Shown here one piece after another: positions 14,988 through 21,401 of a stretch of 26,368 nt of DNA. The translations under genes were made by a program, and so were the position numbers. Below the pieces are notes generated by a model, which saw nothing but the letters and a program-made list of their open reading frames with translations, was not told the DNA's origin and did no database searches. The stretch is taken from the NCBI GenBank assembly GCA_030615865.1, contig JAUWYK010000017.1, forward strand, positions 1 through 26,368, given 5' to 3'. Positions within the stretch are counted from its first letter, which is position 1; each line of letters begins with the position of its first letter. The DNA is from Dehalococcoidia bacterium (GTDB taxonomy: Bacteria > Chloroflexota > Dehalococcoidia > Dehalococcoidales > JAUWYK01).

Positions 14988-15398
14988 CTAGAAGTGCACC
15001 TCCATTGCTCGTGGAGGGCAAGCCTTTATGCACAGCCCGCAAGCCAGGCACTTATCATCATAAAAATTAACCCGCCTGGTTACCGGGTCAAGTTCAAAAG
15101 CATCGGCAGGACAAATAGTTACACAGGCACCACAGTGAGTGCATCTCTCTTCATTGCGAATAACATCCTGGCTCAGCGATTGAATTTTCACCCCGGTTGC
15201 AGTTAAATACTTGATACCCTTATCGTAGTCTTTCTGTTCCCCGCTCAGCTCTAGTACCATCAATCCCTCTTTATCCGGAGTGACTGAAGCCTTCAAAATG
15301 TTGAACTCGAGGTTATAGTCTTTAATTAGACGGCAGACTATTGGTCGGTCAGTAATCCGCTTGGGAAAGTGCAGCACTATTCTCTTGGAAACAGTCAT
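14988..15398 (-). CDS. NIL-domain protein with two 4Fe-4S ferredoxin clusters
   Basis: An N-terminal NIL domain (first 75-80 residues: RIVLHFPKRITDRPIVCRLI onward) is joined to a diferredoxin. Counted from the longest possible start at 15407, the cluster cysteines are 89, 92, 95, 99 and 120, 123, 126, 130; both are canonical CxxCxxCxxxCP motifs. The start at the ATG at 15398 is preferred because AGGTGG lies five bases upstream; it gives 136 residues. Proteins of this architecture (MA1822-like) pair with COG1900 proteins in homocysteine synthesis, presumably supplying electrons for sulfur transfer. It lies between the COG1900 and UPF0280 genes with gaps of a few to about 27 bases. There is no membrane segment, so it is cytoplasmic. 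Confidence 0.9.
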   Translation of the reverse strand: MTVSKRIVLHFPKRITDRPIVCRLIKDYNLEFNILKASVTPDKEGLMVLELSGEQKDYDKGIKYLTATGVKIQSLSQDVIRNEERCTHCGACVTICPADAFELDPVTRRVNFYDDKCLACGLCIKACPPRAMEVHF

Positions 15399-15425
15399 TT
15401 CTACCACCTCTATTGAATTTAGCCT

Positions 15426-16634
15426 TTACTCTTCTATCGGGCGTTCTTTAAGTGGCTTGAAGGTTATACCTGATTCTATACTGGGCAGGGGTGCCACCGG
15501 CTCAGTTAGTAAGAATTTTCCAGTTTGTATCCACTCCTTTAAGGTGGTGGCAATTTCTACTGCTCGCAGGTAGCTCGATAAGGAAGCAGTGGGCACCTCC
15601 TTACCCTGAATTATTATCTTACCGCTCTTGAGTTGAGCATAGCTAACTTCAGCCAAAATATCTGGTTTCATCTGTGGGTATACCTCTGAATAATCAATAA
15701 CCGGGGCGAAAATATCATCATCGGTTACCGTGGTATACTGTAAGATTTCTTCAGAGAGTATAGGGATGGGGACTCCAATTCCAACAGTTATGGTGCAGCC
15801 GTAGCCTAGCATACTGGTTCCTACCAGCCATCGTTGATTCATCTGCTTTAAATCGCCTATTACTGCCAGTGTTCCGGCACTCCTCCTCGGCACTCCATTG
15901 TCAGTGCGGAGCACATTTGGGTTATGCTGAGTGCCCTGCCAGGCGACAAAGCCTATTCCGCCGCCCAAGAATATTTTGGTGCCGATGCCAATGGTCTTGT
16001 AATACGGGTCATTCAGCAATGGCGAGAGCTGACTGGCGCTAGAGTAGTTGGCATTGCCCAAGCCAGGTTTTAACACACCCATATAGGTGTAAATTGTCCT
16101 ATCTGAAGTGTTCGCCGCTACATTGTAATTCTGGTAAGCATTCCTGATGTTAAACAGCACTGCCTCATTGAGGTCTTTTATATTAATCCAGGTTTCAAGC
16201 CTCTTCCTCGGGTAGCAATCTGTGCCATAAGCGGTGGCTACCAGTCGGATATCCTTCCCGGTGACAAGCTCCTCAATCACATGTCCGCCACCATAGTTGA
16301 ATTCGCCGGGATAAATCCTGTTTCTGGGATCATCGTCAGGAAGGGCATTAGCCCCGATGAGGATATCTACTGCAGCTAAGCCGGTATAGGCAGGAACATC
16401 ATTAAGATATACTCTACCACCACCAAGCTTTATTCGTGGCTTGGTGTGTCCAATATTAAAGTAGGCACCAGATGAGCACATAGGACCAAAGGTGCCAGTA
16501 GTAACTACGTCTACTTCTTGAGCTGCTTTTTTCACGCCTTTCTGCTTAACAATGCCTATTATTTCTTCAGCAGTAACTACTACCGCCTTGCCCTGTTGTA
16601 TTTTCTCGTTTATTTCCTCAATTGTTTTTGTCAT
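15426..16634 (-). CDS. Homocysteine biosynthesis protein, COG1900/DUF39 (HcyBio)
   Basis: This 402-residue protein matches the DUF39/HcyBio family over its full length: TIEEINEKIQQGKAVVVTAEE, TTGTFGPMCSSGAYFNIGHTKPRI, VYLNDVPAYTGLAAVDILIGA, GEFNYGGGHVIEELV and ATAYGTDCYPRKRLETW. In methanogens this family, with a NIL-ferredoxin, converts aspartate semialdehyde and sulfide to homocysteine, and cysteine persulfide chemistry has been proposed. Conserved-looking cysteines here are Cys53 and Cys140. The C-terminal CBS domains of some archaeal members are absent. The ATG has GAGG upstream. The gene follows the HTH-like gene by 19 bases and precedes the NIL-ferredoxin. The biochemical role is known from archaeal relatives; its use in this organism is inference. 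Confidence 0.9.
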   Translation of the reverse strand: MTKTIEEINEKIQQGKAVVVTAEEIIGIVKQKGVKKAAQEVDVVTTGTFGPMCSSGAYFNIGHTKPRIKLGGGRVYLNDVPAYTGLAAVDILIGANALPDDDPRNRIYPGEFNYGGGHVIEELVTGKDIRLVATAYGTDCYPRKRLETWINIKDLNEAVLFNIRNAYQNYNVAANTSDRTIYTYMGVLKPGLGNANYSSASQLSPLLNDPYYKTIGIGTKIFLGGGIGFVAWQGTQHNPNVLRTDNGVPRRSAGTLAVIGDLKQMNQRWLVGTSMLGYGCTITVGIGVPIPILSEEILQYTTVTDDDIFAPVIDYSEVYPQMKPDILAEVSYAQLKSGKIIIQGKEVPTASLSSYLRAVEIATTLKEWIQTGKFLLTEPVAPLPSIESGITFKPLKERPIEE

Positions 16635-16653
16635 ATCTTTAACCTCAGGCAGT

Positions 16654-17046
16654 TCAGCCTAACTTGTTCTTGATGCCCTCTGATAGAAGCTGGCTATAAT
16701 ATCTCTTCGCTTCCTCTGCGCTTGGCGCTATACCCTTGAAATTAAAACTATTGTCAGCGATTCTATCCCAGACCTGCTCCACAAGTTCGCTTTCAGCCAC
16801 TGTCCTTATCTTGGTAACCTCCCATTCCTCCAGGCCAAGAATATCTGCTATTTCTTTGTCTGAGAGGCCGGTGCACATTTTCCGTTCCCCTTCAGATTCA
16901 TACGATTTTTTCATTATCTGGATGTTTAAACTGAGCATGATAACCCTGTCCCTGTATTTATTGTACTTATCTTCACTCACCAATATTGGAGTAACTGGCA
17001 TCCAATCTCTATCCAAAAGTCCCTTATCTGCTCTTCCCCTTTTCAT
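16654..17046 (-). CDS. Unknown protein with HTH-like segment
   Basis: I do not recognise this protein. From the preferred ATG at 17046 it has 130 residues. The middle contains LSDKEIADILGLEEWEVTKIRTVAESELV, which has the spacing of a helix-turn-helix, so it could be the operon's regulator. The N terminus is basic (MKRGRADKG) and the C terminus is an amphipathic helix (SAEEAKRYYSQLLSEGI). The frame is open to another ATG at 17076, but the 17046 start overlaps the previous stop as ATGA and has AGAGG upstream. It lies between the QueG-like gene and the COG1900 gene on the same strand. It has one cysteine and no metal motif or membrane segment. Confidence 0.65.
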   Translation of the reverse strand: MKRGRADKGLLDRDWMPVTPILVSEDKYNKYRDRVIMLSLNIQIMKKSYESEGERKMCTGLSDKEIADILGLEEWEVTKIRTVAESELVEQVWDRIADNSFNFKGIAPSAEEAKRYYSQLLSEGIKNKLG

Positions 17047-17903
17047 CTCTTTGTGCCTCTTTGAACTATAGGGCATGACCTAATACATTCCCAACAATTG
17101 CCAAAATATCTTTGCTCTCCAAAGGCAAGCATGAGTTGGGCGTTACCGAACTCTTCAGCGTATAGTATCTGTTTCATTTCAGCATCTTTACCCTCCAATG
17201 CCTTTTTAATCGCTCTTCTGATGAAGATTCCATGTGCCCTATCCCTCATGCTGACAGCAAGACACTTGTATCTGTCATACCTCATCTCTTTTATCTCCCC
17301 ATTTTCTATCTCTCCGGAGAGACAGCCAAAGGGGCATCCTCTCATACACGGGGTTTTGCCTTCTTTTTTGTACATTTTGACGCAGGATTCATCTGGACAT
17401 ACCTTTTCCTTAAGAGGTCCGTCGGATTCTAAATCTAAAGTAGTGATGACAGAGCTGTAGTCCATAAAACCATATTCTGGGTTCAGGATTACGCTCCCCA
17501 TCATCGACCTCTTCCCCAGTCCTGCCATTTCGGCGTGGAGCTTCATGCTCTGCCACGGAACACCTCCTCCGTAATGACCTCCCATAGATGGGTATCCAAC
17601 GGAGATAACTGCCTCGGCATCAAATTTATCCTCTATCCAGTAACTTAGTCCATAAGCGGTGGCTATAATTGCGCTGGCAGTGGGGCCGGTTTCAATGAGA
17701 AATTTCGGAGGGGCTCTCCACGAGCCTCTGGTTGGTTGTGTTCCTCCCAGAGCTATAACGCTCTTAGCTCCCGGTAGGATATCATCCGGACGATACCCTT
17801 CTGGAGCATACTTGTTTATTTCTTTTACTGAGGCAATACCAGCAACCAGGACTCCGGTGCGTTTTAAAGCATGGCTCTTTATCTCCTCTTCAACCTGTGA
17901 CAC
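17043..17903 (-). CDS. QueG/reductive-dehalogenase-like 4Fe-4S protein
   Basis: This resembles the epoxyqueuosine reductase (QueG)/reductive dehalogenase fold, which binds a corrinoid and two 4Fe-4S clusters. The middle carries HAEMAGLGKRSMMGSVILNPEYGFMDYSSVITT, close to the family's AGLG...G..LITPEYG...R...V.T pattern. Numbered from the longest start (TTG at 17924), cluster cysteines are 176, 181, 193, 197, 201, 221 and, near the end, 277, 280 and 284 (CWECIRSCP). The first cluster spacing is irregular compared with standard ferredoxins. It lacks the C-terminal HEAT domain of true QueG and has no Tat signal, so it is neither a standard QueG nor a respiratory RdhA. I prefer GTG at 17903 because AAGGAG lies six bases upstream. 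It heads the homocysteine-type operon, and its stop overlaps the next start. Confidence 0.75.
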   Translation of the reverse strand: MSQVEEEIKSHALKRTGVLVAGIASVKEINKYAPEGYRPDDILPGAKSVIALGGTQPTRGSWRAPPKFLIETGPTASAIIATAYGLSYWIEDKFDAEAVISVGYPSMGGHYGGGVPWQSMKLHAEMAGLGKRSMMGSVILNPEYGFMDYSSVITTLDLESDGPLKEKVCPDESCVKMYKKEGKTPCMRGCPFGCLSGEIENGEIKEMRYDRYKCLAVSMRDRAHGIFIRRAIKKALEGKDAEMKQILYAEEFGNAQLMLAFGEQRYFGNCWECIRSCPIVQRGTKR

Positions 17904-17950
17904 AGCTTGCTCCTTGTTAAGCAACCTTTTTGTGGTGAAGGCGCCTCAAG

Positions 17951-17980
17951 ATAATAATATTAAAACCCAGGGGTTGTCAA
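17951..17980 (-). promoter_or_regulatory. Promoter for the seven-gene minus-strand operon
   Basis: On the minus strand, a perfect TTGACA (17975-17980) is followed after 18 bases by TATTAT (17951-17956). Transcription should start near 17944, about 40 bases before the preferred GTG. The next six genes downstream have no gaps large enough for strong separate promoters, so this is probably the main operon promoter. Confidence 0.6.
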
Positions 17981-18000
17981 TTTACAATGTCTGAGATTGT

Positions 18001-18122
18001 TTAGACACCTGTCCCCCTCTTCTTCAGAATAATGGGTACTAAATGAGAGTTGAAGAAAGGCGAAGCCTCTCTTCCAATATTCTTCCCCCCCTTCAAGAAG
18101 GTTAATCTAACAGGGTGTCTAA
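18001..18122. repeat. Possible small element with short terminal inverted repeats
   Basis: TTAGACACCTGT at 18001-18012 is mirrored by ACAGGGTGTCTAA at 18110-18122, identical as an inverted repeat except for one inserted G. The enclosed sequence holds a degenerate hairpin repeat and no coding region. It could be a MITE-like element or simply a structured intergenic spacer; no target duplication is clear. Confidence 0.35.
18053..18106 (+). repeat. Degenerate copy of the two-hairpin intergenic repeat
   Basis: AAGAAAGGC (18053-18061) and GCCTCTCTT (18065-18073) pair at eight of nine positions around a GAA loop. A C-rich stretch, CTTCCCCCCCTTCAAGAAGG, follows, which looks like the second hairpin of the repeat with decayed pairing. 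Confidence 0.5.
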
Positions 18123-18187
18123 GAGGGGCGAAGCCCCTCTTCTAATATCCTTCCCCCTCCCTTGGTAAGGGAGGGGGATAAAGGGGG
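18120..18187 (+). repeat. Two-hairpin intergenic repeat, well-formed copy
   Basis: Hairpin 1 is AAGAGGGGC (18121-18129), loop GAA, GCCCCTCTT (18133-18141), nine perfect pairs. After about ten AT-rich bases, hairpin 2 is TCCCCCTCCCTT (18152-18163), loop GGT, and its exact complement (18167-18178), twelve perfect pairs. TAAAGGGGG follows. The same order occurs inverted at 25727-25804. Confidence 0.8.
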
Positions 18188-18223
18188 TAGGTTACCAAAT
18201 AAAGACTTAAAGGGGGTAGGTTA
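18180..18223 (+). repeat. Direct repeat, 15 bases with 29-base period
   Basis: AAAGGGGGTAGGTTA occurs at 18180-18194 and again, identical, at 18209-18223. The second copy ends 15 bases upstream of the aspS -35 box. The first overlaps the end of the two-hairpin repeat, whose AAAGGGGG tail it duplicates. Confidence 0.7.
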
Positions 18224-18238
18224 GTATTAAGATATAAG

Positions 18239-18267
18239 TTGAAGGGCGCTCTATTATAAGCTATAAT
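18239..18267 (+). promoter_or_regulatory. Promoter for aspS-tig operon
   Basis: TTGAAG (18239-18244) and a perfect TATAAT (18262-18267) are 17 bases apart. Transcription would begin near 18274, at the GGGAGG ribosome site itself, so the leader would be only about ten bases long. Confidence 0.62.
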
Positions 18268-18284
18268 CCTCGTGGGAGGCAATA

Positions 18285-20081
18285 TTGCTCAAGAGTCATA
18301 GCTGTGGTGAACTGAATAAAGAGCGTGTAGGTGTCAAGGTAACCTTAGCTGGTTGGGTAAACCGCCGGCGAGACCATGGGGGACTGATATTTATTGACCT
18401 GCGTGATAGAGAGGGCATAGTCCAGGTAGTATTCAACCCGGAATTATCCAAGTCATGCCATGAAATAGCTAATGAGATGCGAAGTGAGTATGTGGTTTGG
18501 GTTAGCGGTGAGGTTGCCCTCCGCCCTCCGGGGACTGAGAACCCTAAATTGCCTACCGGTGATATTGAGGTTATCGCCCATAATACAGATATACTTAATC
18601 CATCAAAGACACCGCCCTTTTATATAAATGAAGAGACCGAAGTAGAAGAGAGCCTTCGCCTCAAGTATCGCTACCTTGACCTGCGCCGGCCTCGGATGAA
18701 GGAACACCTATTCCTTCGCCACCGTGTAATCAAGTTTATTCGTGATTTTCTGGATGCTAGAGGGTTTATTGAGGTGGAAACACCAATCCTAATTAAGAGC
18801 ACCCCCGAAGGGGCTCGCGATTACTTGGTGCCTAGCCGTCTTCATCCCGGTAAATTCTATGCCCTACCTCAGTCTCCACAGCAACTCAAACAGTTATTAA
18901 TGGTAGCCGGCTTGGAGAAATATTTTCAAATAGCCAGGTGCTTTCGTGATGAGGACACGCGGGCTGACCGCCAACCGGAATTTACTCAACTTGACCTGGA
19001 AATGAGCTTCGTTGAAGAGGAGGACATCCTCAGCTTACTTGAGGAGCTTTTCACCTCAATGATGGAGATGATTAAACCTGAAATGCGAGTGATAAAACCT
19101 TTCCCTCGTCTTACCTACGCTGAGGCAATAGAGAATTATGGCACGGATAAACCTGATTTACGCTTTGGCCTGGAGATAAGAGACCTATCAGACATTGCCG
19201 TCCAATCAAACTTCTCCGTTTTTCGTTCTGCTATCGCTGAAGGCGGCAGGGTAAAGGGTATATGTGCCCCTGGTTGTGCTACCTATACACGCAGTCAGCT
19301 TGATGAACTAAATAAGATGGTGCAAGGTCTTGGGGCTGAGGGCTTAGTAACTATGTCACTGGGCACCTCTGCCGCTAGTTTAGACGATTTAACCATTGAA
19401 ATGGTAAGGTCGGTGGCGGCTAAGTTTCTAACCCTAGACCAGGTTAAACAAATGGCACAGCGTTTGGGAGCAAGTGCCGGAGACCTTCTGCTTATCATTG
19501 GTGGTAAACCTAAACTAGTTGATATGGCACTGGGTGAGCTGCGTCGTGAGATAGGGTATCGGCTTAAGCTTGCTGACCCTGCTCTCCTTACCTTTGCCTT
19601 CATCGTGGATTTTCCATTACTGAGATGGGATGAAGAGGCAGGACGATGGGATTCGGAGCATCATCCATTTACTGCACCTCGGGATGAGGATATGTCTTTA
19701 CTGGACACCGCTCCGGAAAAGGTACGTGGCAGGCATTATGATCTCGTATGTAATGGGTGGGAAATAGGTGGCGGCAGCATTAGGATTAACACTGCAGAGC
19801 TTCAGAGGAAGGTGTTTAGACTACTGGGTTATAGTGATGAGGAAATTGAAGCTCGATTCGGGCATATGATTGAGGCTTTTGAGTACGGGGCGCCACCCCA
19901 TGGGGGCATAGCCGTGGGTCTTGACCGCATTGTCATGCTACTGGCAGGGGAGGAAACCATCAGAGAGGTGATTGCCTTTCCCAAGAGTCAGGCTGCTATG
20001 GATTTAACCTTTAATGCTCCTTCCCCAGTTACAGAAGAGCAGCTGGCTGAATTGCACCTGCGTCTGCGGGAGGAAGAGTGA
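18285..20081 (+). CDS. aspS: Aspartyl-tRNA synthetase
   Basis: This 598-residue class IIb enzyme of bacterial type charges tRNA with aspartate. The N-terminal OB-fold anticodon domain has VTLAGWVNRRRDHGGLIFIDLRDREGIVQVVF. Class II motif 2 is in FRDEDTRADRQPEFTQLDLE, with Arg221, and motif 3 is in GIAVGLDRIVMLL, with Arg548. The bacterial GAD insertion domain lies between, in the region about 285-420. Length is normal. The start is TTG with GGGAGG seven bases away. The stop overlaps the tig GTG (GTGA), so the two are coupled. Whether it also charges tRNA-Asn cannot be decided here. Confidence 0.96.
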   Translation: MLKSHSCGELNKERVGVKVTLAGWVNRRRDHGGLIFIDLRDREGIVQVVFNPELSKSCHEIANEMRSEYVVWVSGEVALRPPGTENPKLPTGDIEVIAHNTDILNPSKTPPFYINEETEVEESLRLKYRYLDLRRPRMKEHLFLRHRVIKFIRDFLDARGFIEVETPILIKSTPEGARDYLVPSRLHPGKFYALPQSPQQLKQLLMVAGLEKYFQIARCFRDEDTRADRQPEFTQLDLEMSFVEEEDILSLLEELFTSMMEMIKPEMRVIKPFPRLTYAEAIENYGTDKPDLRFGLEIRDLSDIAVQSNFSVFRSAIAEGGRVKGICAPGCATYTRSQLDELNKMVQGLGAEGLVTMSLGTSAASLDDLTIEMVRSVAAKFLTLDQVKQMAQRLGASAGDLLLIIGGKPKLVDMALGELRREIGYRLKLADPALLTFAFIVDFPLLRWDEEAGRWDSEHHPFTAPRDEDMSLLDTAPEKVRGRHYDLVCNGWEIGGGSIRINTAELQRKVFRLLGYSDEEIEARFGHMIEAFEYGAPPHGGIAVGLDRIVMLLAGEETIREVIAFPKSQAAMDLTFNAPSPVTEEQLAELHLRLREEE

Positions 20082-21400
20082 AAATAACCAGGGAGAAAAC
20101 AGAAAATAGTCAGGTATTCTTGAGCATTGAAATGGAACCGGCTGAGATAGAGGAATCGTTACAGAAGTCGTATTACCGCTTGGCTAGGAAAACGAATATT
20201 CCTGGCTTCCGTAAAGGAAAGGTACCACGGACTATACTGGAAGGCTACATTGGTAAAGAAGCCCTGCTTGAGGATGCGCTAAGTAATCTACTTCCCGAAG
20301 CTTATGAGAAGGCTATCAAAGAGCAAGAGATTGAGGCTATCGCTCAGCCACATATTGAACTAACTCAGACTGACCCGGTAATATTTAAGGCAATGGTGCC
20401 GGTACAGCCAACGATTAAGCTTGGTGACTACCAACATATTCAGGTTACGCCACAACCTGTAGAATTAACCGAGGATGATGTTAACGCTGCAATAGAGCAA
20501 CTACGCCGTCAGCAGGCTACTTGGGAGCCGGTAGAGCGCCCGGTAGACTTTGACGATTTAGTAGTTTTAGATATCGAGAGCAATATTGAAGATAAGCCTT
20601 TTATAAATGAGAAAGGAGCTCGGTATCAAGTTCTTCGTGACCTACCTTTACCTGTGCCGGGATTTGCTGAGCAGTTGGTGGGGATGGAAAGGGGTGGAGC
20701 CAGGGAGTTTAAGCTCTATCTCCCCCCAGATTATCCTAGAAGCGAGTTGGCTGGGAAAGAGCCTTTGTTTAAGGTGCGAGTTAGTGAAATAAAGCAGATG
20801 AAGCTCCCTGAGTTAAATGATGAGTTTGCTTGCCAAATTAGCTCTGACTTCAAAACCTTGGACTCGCTCCGAGAGCAGGTCTCAGCTAATTTAAGGCTCA
20901 AGGCTGAGGAGACAGCCAGGATAGATTTTGAGGAACGGGTAATTGAAGCAGTAGTTGACCTTAGCCAAGTAGAGTTCCCCCCAGTTCTGGTCGAGATGGA
21001 AATTGACCGACTCCTTAACCAGCAGGCACAGCGCTGGCAAATGGGCGGCAGAGACCTAGAACAATATCTCAAAAGTATCAATAAGACAGGGGAAGAACTA
21101 CGAGAAGAGCTACGTCCGTTAGCTACGAAGAGGGTTACCAGCTCTCTGGTGTTGGGCAAGATTGCCGAGGAGGAGAAAATCGAGGTCAGTGCTCCTGAGA
21201 TAGATGCCGAGATTGAGAGCATGGCAAAGAATGCTACTGAGAATAAGGATGAGCTGCACAAATTTCTCAATACTCCACCGGCCCGTGAGTCAATCAGGCA
21301 AATACTAATTACACGAAAAACTATACAGCGATTGGTAGAAATAGCCAAGGCAGTAGCCGAGGGGGCAGATATACCCGATAACAAGGAGAATACAATATAA
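20078..21400 (+). CDS. tig: Trigger factor
   Basis: This 440-residue ribosome-bound chaperone helps nascent chains fold. The ribosome-binding domain has the signature GFRKGKVP at residues 43-50, followed by ILEGYIGKEALLEDALSNLLPEAYEKAI. An FKBP-like peptidyl-prolyl isomerase domain spans roughly 150-245. The C-terminal helical chaperone arms include VEFPPVLVEMEIDRLLNQQAQRW and the TRKTIQRLVEIA end. It starts with GTG, overlapping the aspS stop by four bases and using GGGAGG in the end of aspS as ribosome site. The next gene starts one base after its stop. In many bacteria tig is followed by clpP; here an oxidoreductase gene lies between them. Confidence 0.94.
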   Translation: MKITREKTENSQVFLSIEMEPAEIEESLQKSYYRLARKTNIPGFRKGKVPRTILEGYIGKEALLEDALSNLLPEAYEKAIKEQEIEAIAQPHIELTQTDPVIFKAMVPVQPTIKLGDYQHIQVTPQPVELTEDDVNAAIEQLRRQQATWEPVERPVDFDDLVVLDIESNIEDKPFINEKGARYQVLRDLPLPVPGFAEQLVGMERGGAREFKLYLPPDYPRSELAGKEPLFKVRVSEIKQMKLPELNDEFACQISSDFKTLDSLREQVSANLRLKAEETARIDFEERVIEAVVDLSQVEFPPVLVEMEIDRLLNQQAQRWQMGGRDLEQYLKSINKTGEELREELRPLATKRVTSSLVLGKIAEEEKIEVSAPEIDAEIESMAKNATENKDELHKFLNTPPARESIRQILITRKTIQRLVEIAKAVAEGADIPDNKENTI

Positions 21401-21401
21401 A

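Larger units (their letters stand above)
17925..18284. other. Gene-free 360-base divergent intergenic region
   Basis: This is the only long gene-free stretch in the window apart from the tRNA region. It carries the two opposed promoters listed separately, the repeat copies at 18053 and 18120 and the direct repeat at 18180. The left part (about 17975-18012) is AT-rich and resembles insertion-sequence end sequence, but no transposase remnant is readable in any frame. Confidence 0.6.

Noticed and set aside
18180..18223. 29-base-period repeat considered as a CRISPR array
   Set aside because: Only one full period and a part copy exist, there are no variable spacers, and no cas genes are near.
20731..21384. 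Long open frame antisense to tig (217 codons)
   Set aside because: It is rich in Ser/Ile/Leu low-complexity sequence produced by the complement of a Glu/Lys/Ala-rich gene, with no domain pattern.
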